In this document: positions 1 through 4,975 of the stretch, one piece after another
How the letters are laid out: each line of letters opens with the position of its first letter
Position numbering within the stretch: the stretch's first letter is position 1
Translations under genes and position numbers: made by a program
The notes under the pieces: generated by a model
Told to the model about the DNA's origin: nothing
Database searches by the model: none
The model's input: only the letters and a program-made list of their open reading frames with translations
NCBI GenBank assembly: GCA_016735415.1
Contig: JAERRP010000081.1
Location: forward strand, 1 to 5,631
Direction of reading: 5' to 3'
Source: Desulfobacterales bacterium
Lineage (GTDB): Bacteria; Desulfobacterota; Desulfobacteria; Desulfobacterales; UBA5852
DNA length: 5,631 nucleotides

Positions 1-2
1 GC

Positions 3-74
3 TTTGGAGTGTTTAGTAAGGGATATCAAGTGTTACGCCGCCGGCGGCGGATCAGGAAGGGGCTGCAACCATAG
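3..74 (+). CDS. Possible 3' end of an upstream plus-strand gene (partial)
   Basis: From base 3 one frame reads 23 codons and stops at TAG 72-74. The visible tail begins FGVFSKGYQVL and continues into a run of five Arg, then IRKGLQP. A strongly basic C-terminus like this is common in membrane-associated LPS or glycosyltransferase proteins, but the fragment is too short to assign to a family. It would end 47 bp before the next plus-strand gene, a normal operon spacing, which is the main reason to prefer this frame. Frame 1 is also open from base 1 to a stop at 163-165, but it would overlap the next gene and reads as low-complexity Gly/Pro/Arg. The fragment could be chance. Confidence 0.35.
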   Translation, partial: FGVFSKGYQVLRRRRRIRKGLQP

Positions 75-100
75 GCCGGTGCCGGGGCCTTCAGGCCCAC

Positions 101-114
101 GGCCGGCCGGCCGG
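101..114. repeat. GGCC tandem run just upstream of the InaA-like start
   Basis: GGCC occurs three times in tandem followed by GG, directly before the start of the downstream plus-strand gene. Just before it lies a small perfect inverted repeat, GGGCC-TTCA-GGCCC (85-98). The stretch 75-115 is highly self-complementary, so the leader RNA could fold and cover the start. There is no T tract, so this is not a standard terminator. It may be only high-GC low complexity. Confidence 0.5.
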
Positions 115-121
115 CAAAGTG

Positions 122-964
122 ATGAAAAAAACGATGGGGCCACCGCCGACCGGTAAAGACGATTTCCTGGCACCGTCCTGGCGGGCGGCGTTTGCAGCCC
201 GCGGGCTTGCGGATTTTGAACGCCTCTGGCGGCTGGACCTGCCGCCCCTTGACGCCGCCAACACGGAGCGCGGCGGCGTGAGTACGGTGAGCATTCTGGT
301 GCCGGGGACGCATACCCGCGAAGCCTCCCGACTGGTCGTCAAGCGGCAGCGCAACCATCAGAGTCATACCTGGCGCCATCCCCTGCGGGGGATACCGACA
401 ACCCAAAAAGAATTTATCAATATCCGGCGTTTCGCTCGTTGCGGGCTGGCCCCGGTCGCGCCCGTCTTTTTTGCCAAACGCCGGGATGATCGCGGCATCC
501 GCGCCATTCTGATCACCGAGTTTCTGGAAGGCTACCGGTCTTTCGACACCCTGCTGGAGCAGTGGGCCACCGGCTCGAGCGGCTCGTCCGGATCAAAGGA
601 CGCGATCCTGCGGCAGGCGGCCGATCTGGTATCCCGTCTGCATCGGGCGGGCTTCCGGCATAACTGCCTCTATCCCAAACATCTTTTCGTCGATATTCAC
701 CGTCCATCCCCGGATGTCAGGTTGATCGATCTGGAGAAAGCCGGACGGGCCGTGTTTGCGCACCGGCGGATGACGCGGGATCTGGGGGCGTTTTTCCGGC
801 GTTCCGCTTTCTGGTCGTCATCGGATCAGAGGCGCTTTCTGGTTTATTACCACGGCGCCGCGTACATGACCCCCAGGGTCGAACGTGCCTGGCGACGAAT
901 CCGGCGTGCCATGGCGCGGAAACGCGGCCCCGGGGCCGCACCCCGGTCGGCAGCGGAATCCTGA
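122..964 (+). CDS. InaA/WapQ-family LPS core kinase-like protein, catalytic Asp replaced
   Basis: This protein of about 280 residues belongs to the InaA (Kdo/WaaP kinase) family and most resembles, from memory, PA5007/WapQ of Pseudomonas aeruginosa, a putative inner-core kinase. Numbering from GTG 119, kinase landmarks are the lobe-1 Lys in VVKRQ (K75), alpha-C Glu in QKEFINIRR (E98), the family signature RHNCLYPKHLFV (residues 180-191) and the metal-binding Asp in RLIDLEKA (D204). Aligned without gaps to WaaP HRDFYICH, the catalytic-loop Asp is Cys183 and the following Asn is His188. I recall this HxC form in relatives, so it is probably a family trait, and activity is uncertain. A Gly/Ser-rich insert lies at 152-159. 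The C-terminus is basic. GTG 119, ATG 122 and ATG 134 are all possible starts with no clear Shine-Dalgarno; ATG 122 is chosen by codon preference only. It converges on the LPS operon instead of being part of it. Confidence 0.85.
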   Translation: MKKTMGPPPTGKDDFLAPSWRAAFAARGLADFERLWRLDLPPLDAANTERGGVSTVSILVPGTHTREASRLVVKRQRNHQSHTWRHPLRGIPTTQKEFINIRRFARCGLAPVAPVFFAKRRDDRGIRAILITEFLEGYRSFDTLLEQWATGSSGSSGSKDAILRQAADLVSRLHRAGFRHNCLYPKHLFVDIHRPSPDVRLIDLEKAGRAVFAHRRMTRDLGAFFRRSAFWSSSDQRRFLVYYHGAAYMTPRVERAWRRIRRAMARKRGPGAAPRSAAES

Positions 965-975
965 GGGCCTATTTT

Positions 976-1002
976 CTGATCCGGCGCCGCGGCGGTGATC
1001 AG
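976..1002. repeat. Inverted repeat between convergent genes
   Basis: CTGATC (976-981) pairs with GATCAG (997-1002), enclosing the perfect palindrome CGCCGCGGCG (985-994). It starts 12 bp after the stop of the InaA-like gene and lies 39 bp beyond the stop of the opposing gene. It is symmetrical and could form a cruciform or a hairpin in both transcripts. Neither strand has the T tract of an intrinsic terminator after it, so a terminator role is only a guess from position. Confidence 0.5.
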
Positions 1003-1008
1003 CGCCTC

Positions 1009-1021
1009 CCGCCGCTGGCGG
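1009..1021. repeat. Second short GC hairpin between convergent genes
   Basis: CCGCC-GCT-GGCGG forms a perfect 5-bp stem with a 3-base loop, 6 bp after the larger inverted repeat. Together the two structures fill much of the 76-bp gap between the convergent stops. No T tract follows on either strand. Confidence 0.4.
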
Positions 1022-1040
1022 ACAAAACGGGGTGCCGGGT

Positions 1041-1712
1041 TTAAAAGGCTGTAAAATACCGTGTAAAGGCCTGGCGGAAGCGATCCTGGTTCCGCCGGTT
1101 CATCCGGCTGGCGGCCAGATAGGATTCAATCACATGGACTTGCACGGGTGCCAGCCGGGCGACATCTTCGCGCGCGCGAAAAAAATGGCGCAGGTTCCTG
1201 ATCCGCAGTCCGGTCCGCAGCCGGTTGCGTTTAACGCGTATATCCGCCAGATCGATCAGTCCCAGGTCATTGTCGGGGGTGATGATGATGTTCCCGAAAT
1301 GGATCGAGCGGAAATAAATACCGTTGCGGTGCAGGTGGTGAAGGCAGCGGCCCAGCGCCCGGGCCAGCGAGGGGGCCGGGGCTGATTTGATGAGTTGATC
1401 GCGCAGGGTCGTTCCGGGCAGGGGGCGGTAGTGAACGGCGGTTCTGCGGATGGCGTTGATGGCGTAGACCGCCTGTACATCGACCGTCGGAATGCCCAAC
1501 CGGGCAATTACCGCGGCATGCCGCCGGAACCGCAGGGCATAGGGGGAAAACAGGGCCGAGCTGAATCTTCGCTTCAGACGGAAGAGTTTCAGGATGGTGC
1601 CATCCTGCAGGCACAGGACTTTCGGACTGATATCACCCGCGATCGTTTCGCTGGCCAGAAGGCGGGCCCTGCGGGTGAGTGCCAGGTAGTCGTCGTGTGA
1701 GAGATTTTGCAT
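1041..1712 (-). CDS. 'Toluene tolerance'-type kinase-fold protein, probable pseudokinase
   Basis: This 223-residue protein, beginning MQNLSHDDYLAL, resembles small Kdo/WaaP-superfamily proteins annotated in pseudomonads as toluene tolerance proteins and found near LPS core genes. It keeps the lobe-1 Lys in ILKLFRLKRR (K42), the loop Asn in FRSIHFGNII (N141) and the metal-binding Asp in GLIDLADIR (D154). The HxD motif reads F134-R-S136, so the catalytic Asp is Ser. Anchoring on RLGIP, the alpha-C Glu position is Phe62. With both lost, phosphotransfer is unlikely by known mechanisms, and a structural or regulatory role is possible. The frame also opens at ATG 1850, but those extra 46 residues run through AT-richer DNA, overlap the upstream stop and look non-coding, so ATG 1712 is preferred. 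There is no purine-rich ribosome-binding site; CCTCCTCC lies there instead. It is the last gene of the minus-strand series. Confidence 0.82.
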   Translation of the reverse strand: MQNLSHDDYLALTRRARLLASETIAGDISPKVLCLQDGTILKLFRLKRRFSSALFSPYALRFRRHAAVIARLGIPTVDVQAVYAINAIRRTAVHYRPLPGTTLRDQLIKSAPAPSLARALGRCLHHLHRNGIYFRSIHFGNIIITPDNDLGLIDLADIRVKRNRLRTGLRIRNLRHFFRAREDVARLAPVQVHVIESYLAASRMNRRNQDRFRQAFTRYFTAF

Positions 1713-1805
1713 TTGGAGGAGGCCCAAGGGCAAAATGCCTGTGTGGCGCGATTGGATTTTTAATTTAGGCCAAAAGGGTATTCGCTGGCGCAATTTAACT
1801 CCCCT

Positions 1806-1817
1806 GGGTTGAAACCC
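1806..1817. repeat. Small palindrome after the PA5006-like stop
   Basis: GGGTT-GA-AACCC is a perfect 12-base inverted repeat, starting 4 bases past the stop codon in the minus direction. It could form a 4-bp stem with a 4-base loop. It is short and has no T tract, so it is more likely a minor mRNA 3'-end or processing structure than a terminator, and it may be chance. It sits in the 109-bp AT-richer spacer (1713-1821), where I see no convincing -35/-10 pair. Confidence 0.3.
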
Positions 1818-1821
1818 TGAT

Positions 1822-3330
1822 TCAATCCGTTCCGGTGATGCCGGGATCATTCAGCATCTGTCGCAGGTCGTGGAAGATGTTCGGATGGCGATGCCAGTTC
1901 TGCAGCAGCCGACGGCAGTCTTTCCGGAAATGGCGTTTAAAGGATCGCACGCTGCGACAGACCCTCAACCCATCCAGGTCCACCAGGGCGATGGCCCGGC
2001 CGTCAAAGATGAGATTCGTGGCTTTCTTATCCCCGTGGCTGATCTGCGCGCCGGCCAGGCGCCGCAAAAGGACAGATAGGGATTCGAGTGCTTCGGTGCG
2101 GGGATCTTGTGCTTCCCAGTCCGTCTTCCAGTAATCGGCCAGGCGGGATCCCGGCTGATGGGCACAGATCAGAAACGCCCGGGAACGCAACGGCCCCCAG
2201 CGCTCTTCGATCAGGGCCAGCGGTCGGGCGGTTGGGATGCCGATCAGCCGGAGCATGTGAGCGCTGCGCCACGCGAGCATACCGCGACTGGGACGCAGAC
2301 AGCGTCGCAGGCGATGCCGGAAATTTTTTATATTATAGCGTTTGACGACCAGCACCCGGCCCTGGAAGGTGATTTGGGCGACAGTGGCGCTGTTGCCGGT
2401 TTTGATCAGATCGCCTTTTTCCATATAGCGGTCCGGGTCGCTCAACAGCGGTAATATTTCCGCTGAATACCAGTTGCGGTCGCAGGCGGTATAGCGCCGC
2501 CAAACCTGCCGGACGGTGACGGCCGTGCAGGGGCGAGCAACCTTGGCGGCGAAGTGGCGCATCCGTTTGTAGCGGCAGTGGCGCATCATCCGTTCCAGGC
2601 GCTGACGGCGCCGCGGGCCGTCCGTCCAACCGCGCTGGCGGCAATAGGTTTCCAGAGCCGTTCCGACCAGGCGATCGCTATCCGGATCGAATTGCACCAG
2701 GAAGAGTGCCAGATTGGCAAGACATTGGCGCTCGGCGCCAAAGGGGCCCGGCCCCAACGTGCGGACATCGTCGCCGTCGACCAGATAGATCGCTGAACCG
2801 GCCACCAGGAAATTGCCGGGATGGATATCCCGCTGGCGCCATCCGCCGGCATGCAGCTGCGCGAGCAGTTCGATGCAGCGGTTCAGGTGCGCTCCCCGCT
2901 GCGTTTTATTCAGTCCCGCCCAGCGATCCGCCAGGCTGCCCGCGTCCGGGATGGCGGTCAACAGCAGCAGCGGGGTCTGGCCATCGTCCAGGGTCCCCCG
3001 GAACAAAACCTCCGGCGTGGGGAGCTGAACGGCTTTCAAGGCGGTCAACCCATTTATTTCGCGTTGCAGATGGCGACGGGCCTGTCGCGGATCGAGGAAG
3101 ATTTTGGCGATGACGGCCTGACCGTGCCGCCGGGACGCCCGGCAGACCAGGCGTTTGCCGGGAAGATGCCGCAGAATGGCGGTGCAGACCAGTAAGTTGT
3201 CGGGACCCGCGCCGGACAGGCGCAGGCTGAAAGGGGGCGCCAGTCCGCGTCCGCGCAGGGTCGCGATGTCGATCAGCGCTTTTTCCGCGCTGGCGGTATC
3301 CTGCCATGGGTATGATTCAGTCGCGGCCAT
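1822..3330 (-). CDS. PA5006-like protein with two tandem kinase-fold domains, LPS core locus
   Basis: This 502-residue protein holds two Kdo/WaaP-type kinase domains, about twice the length of its neighbours. From memory it resembles PA5006 of P. aeruginosa, which follows WaaP, PA5008 and PA5007 there. N-terminal domain (about 40-240): Lys in AVIAKIF (K76), alpha-C Glu (E91), QRDIHPGN with D168 and N173, and YLVDGDD with D185. C-terminal domain (about 305-500): Lys in VLVVKRYN (K330), ISHGDKKATN with H432, D434 and N439, and ALVDLDG with D451. The C-terminal domain has Ala353 where the alpha-C Glu is expected. A very basic Arg-rich linker (239-285) joins the domains. No signal peptide or membrane segment is visible, so it is probably cytoplasmic or bound to the inner-membrane face. 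ATG 3330 lies 14 bp inside the preceding gene, which suggests coupled translation; no good Shine-Dalgarno is visible. The substrate is unknown; a core sugar is inferred from context. Confidence 0.88.
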   Translation of the reverse strand: MAATESYPWQDTASAEKALIDIATLRGRGLAPPFSLRLSGAGPDNLLVCTAILRHLPGKRLVCRASRRHGQAVIAKIFLDPRQARRHLQREINGLTALKAVQLPTPEVLFRGTLDDGQTPLLLLTAIPDAGSLADRWAGLNKTQRGAHLNRCIELLAQLHAGGWRQRDIHPGNFLVAGSAIYLVDGDDVRTLGPGPFGAERQCLANLALFLVQFDPDSDRLVGTALETYCRQRGWTDGPRRRQRLERMMRHCRYKRMRHFAAKVARPCTAVTVRQVWRRYTACDRNWYSAEILPLLSDPDRYMEKGDLIKTGNSATVAQITFQGRVLVVKRYNIKNFRHRLRRCLRPSRGMLAWRSAHMLRLIGIPTARPLALIEERWGPLRSRAFLICAHQPGSRLADYWKTDWEAQDPRTEALESLSVLLRRLAGAQISHGDKKATNLIFDGRAIALVDLDGLRVCRSVRSFKRHFRKDCRRLLQNWHRHPNIFHDLRQMLNDPGITGTD

Positions 3331-4066
3331 AAAAGAAGCAAAGTATCCGCTGGATGCGTTTTTTATCGTCGGCGGTTAAACGGCGGCGCTGGACGTAATC
3401 CAGATAAAACCGCAGCCGTTGAGTTCGTGACAGTTGGCGTTTGGCGACTTTGTCCAGACAGGCGAGGTCTTTGATAAAGCCGCGCGGTGCCAGCAGCCGG
3501 CCGCGATGGCAACCGGCCGGACAGTCGATTAAAAAAATCCGGGGCGACCCGCTCAGGTTGACCAGGATGTTGCGCCATTTGAGGTCCACATGGACGAAAC
3601 CCGCCCGGTGCAGCCGGCGCGTGTGGGTCGCTATCTGTCGGCTGACAACGTTTACCCACCGCCGATCCCTGAGCAGTGGATGGTTTTCGTTTTGCAGGGA
3701 GGCCAGATCGCGGGTATCGGGGATTTCCCGGGTGATCAGGGCGGCCCGTTTGAAGAGTCCCAACCGGGTTTCCTGGCCGAAAGCCGTCAAAACGGCCGCC
3801 GGTATACCGAGATGGTGGAAATATTTCAGGTTTTCCCATTCAGCCCTTGCCCGGCTGCGGCCGATCCAGCGCCGCAGGTGTTTGCCCCCGGCGTAATAGA
3901 GTTTGACGTAGAAAGCCTCGGGCCCGATTTCGACACGTTTGACCCGGCTGATAGGGCTGGCCGTGATCAGCTCTCCCCGGCAGGCAAAGGCCGTCTCCAG
4001 GGAGTGAAACACCTTTCCGGCGGATGTTTGGGCATAAGGGGCCGTGATATGCCACCAGCTTGCCAT
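3317..4066 (-). CDS. LPS core heptose kinase family protein, PA5008/WapP-like
   Basis: This 249-residue protein closely matches my recollection of PA5008 (WapP) of P. aeruginosa, a putative inner-core heptose kinase next to waaP. Numbered from ATG 4066, the motifs are Lys in AFYVKLYYAGGK (K55), alpha-C Glu in AEWENLKYF (E76), the catalytic loop FVHVDLKWRNILV with H159, D161 and N166, and the metal-binding Asp in IFLIDCPAG (D181). The C-terminal block KDLACLDKVAKRQLSRTQRL is also typical. All key catalytic residues are present, so an active kinase is expected. The frame opens at TTG 4096, but ATG 4066 has an AAGGGA ribosome-binding site 7 bases upstream and starts at the family-like MASWWHITAPYA. 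It follows waaP by 90 bp and overlaps the two-domain gene by 14 bp, consistent with one operon. The exact phosphorylated position is not deducible from sequence. Confidence 0.9.
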   Translation of the reverse strand: MASWWHITAPYAQTSAGKVFHSLETAFACRGELITASPISRVKRVEIGPEAFYVKLYYAGGKHLRRWIGRSRARAEWENLKYFHHLGIPAAVLTAFGQETRLGLFKRAALITREIPDTRDLASLQNENHPLLRDRRWVNVVSRQIATHTRRLHRAGFVHVDLKWRNILVNLSGSPRIFLIDCPAGCHRGRLLAPRGFIKDLACLDKVAKRQLSRTQRLRFYLDYVQRRRLTADDKKRIQRILCFFYGRD

Positions 4067-4073
4067 GGTTGTA

Positions 4074-4079
4074 TCCCTT
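4074..4079 (-). promoter_or_regulatory. Ribosome-binding site deciding the WapP-like start
   Basis: On the minus strand AAGGGA lies 7 bases before ATG 4066. It is an imperfect Shine-Dalgarno match at normal spacing and favours this ATG over the upstream TTG at 4096. Confidence 0.45.
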
Positions 4080-4156
4080 AAATCCGATTGGAACAACAGC
4101 GCCGCGGGCGGTGGTATCCGCGAAACAATGTCGGTACGCCTTCCCCGTGTCGGTCC

Positions 4157-4975
4157 CTATCGAAAAAAATCCGGGTTTTTACGTTCGAATTCCCGGTAGC
4201 CGGCCTGTCCCCGACGGACCACCCGCTGCCAGAACCGTTTCCGGGTTAGCAGCGCATCGCGCCAGGGGCGGTTGCAATAGGTCTGGACGAACCGCAAATG
4301 ATCGCGGGTGGTCAGGCCGATGTCAAGACTCGAGAAATAGAGCCCGGCGATGTCCTTGATGCGCCAGCGCGTCTTCAGGTGCGCGCTCTGTTCGGCGCGA
4401 TGCAGATCGATCAGAAAAAGCCGCGGGGTGCTGTCGCCGGACGGTGAAACCGACCGGTCGAGATCGAGCAGGAAATGGCAGATGTAGAAATCGCGGTGAT
4501 TGATACCGTTTTCATGCAGTCTGCGGGCGATGCCGGCCACGCGGCGGATTAAGGCCCGCTTAAGGCCTGGCGGCGGCGGTGTTTTTTTCCAATCCCGGCA
4601 GTAGGCCTCCAGGCTGATGGTGGGCGCGAGCTCTTCCGTGATGATGAACGACTGGCGTCGGGCCGGATTCCAGCCGCGCCGGCCATAGCCCATAATGCGC
4701 ATGGTGGGCACCCCCAGCCGGTGCAGGCACCGGATGACGCGCCATTCATTTTCGGCGCTTAAAACCGGCTTGCGGCATTTCAGAAGACAAGCCCCCAGTT
4801 TCTTCCAGCCCAGGCCTTGAAAAACTTTGGCGAAATAGCCTCGGCCGTCGAGCTCGAACCGGAAGGTGCGCCGCCCATCCCTGTCCCGGTAGACCTGACC
4901 TTCAAGATCGGCCAGAAGCGCATAAATGTCTCCACTGCGCCAGGTCGGCGGCAGATCGTCGGAAAGCATCAGCAT
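4157..4975 (-). CDS. waaP: LPS core heptose(I) kinase WaaP/RfaP
   Basis: WaaP uses ATP to phosphorylate heptose I of the LPS inner core on the cytoplasmic side of the inner membrane, a step needed for an intact outer membrane and essential in P. aeruginosa. The 272 residues match the family's usual length of about 265-270. Visible motifs are Lys in GYFAKVF (K50), alpha-C Glu in AENEWRV (E77), the hallmark NHRDFYICHFLLDL with catalytic D162 and His167 in the usual Asn position, and LFLIDLHRAE with metal-binding D190. HRD-YICHF and IDLHRA are diagnostic of RfaP, and nothing essential is missing. The first ATG overlaps the end of waaG by 7 bp, as in enterobacterial and pseudomonad core operons; a second in-frame ATG two codons later (4969) is an alternative. 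The stop is TAG, followed by a 90-bp spacer without a clear promoter. Confidence 0.96.
   Translation of the reverse strand: MLMLSDDLPPTWRSGDIYALLADLEGQVYRDRDGRRTFRFELDGRGYFAKVFQGLGWKKLGACLLKCRKPVLSAENEWRVIRCLHRLGVPTMRIMGYGRRGWNPARRQSFIITEELAPTISLEAYCRDWKKTPPPPGLKRALIRRVAGIARRLHENGINHRDFYICHFLLDLDRSVSPSGDSTPRLFLIDLHRAEQSAHLKTRWRIKDIAGLYFSSLDIGLTTRDHLRFVQTYCNRPWRDALLTRKRFWQRVVRRGQAGYREFERKNPDFFR

Noticed and set aside
85..98. GGGCC-TTCA-GGCCC as a terminator of the upstream gene
   Set aside because: There is no T tract and the stem is only 5 bp.
26..406. Long minus-strand open frame opposite the InaA-like gene
   Set aside because: It is low-complexity Arg/Pro/Gly-rich, lies antisense to a gene with clear family motifs, and has no recognisable domain; a high-GC shadow.
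1032..1385. Plus-strand open frame of 117 codons opposite the pseudokinase gene
   Set aside because: It is antisense to the conserved FRSIHFGN and LIDLAD region and has no motif; a shadow.
1752..1800. Possible promoter in the AT-richer spacer
   Set aside because: TTGCGC and TAAATT are 20 bases apart and poorly matched; no other hexamer pair fits.
1735..1812. Small plus-strand ORF of 25 codons preceded by GGAGGAGG
   Set aside because: The ribosome-site-like sequence is attractive but spacing is long, the peptide has no features and it lies antisense in the operon spacer; probably chance.
1713..1850. N-terminal extension of the pseudokinase gene to ATG 1850
   Set aside because: The 46 extra residues come from AT-richer spacer DNA, overlap the previous stop, lack a ribosome-binding site and match no family start.
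2107..3195. Several plus-strand open frames of 80-135 codons opposite the two-domain kinase
   Set aside because: They overlap each other and lie antisense to both catalytic motifs; composition is that of complementary GC-rich codons.
3590..4081. Plus-strand frame of 163 codons opposite the WapP-like gene
   Set aside because: Antisense to the conserved HVDLKWRN region; no family resemblance.
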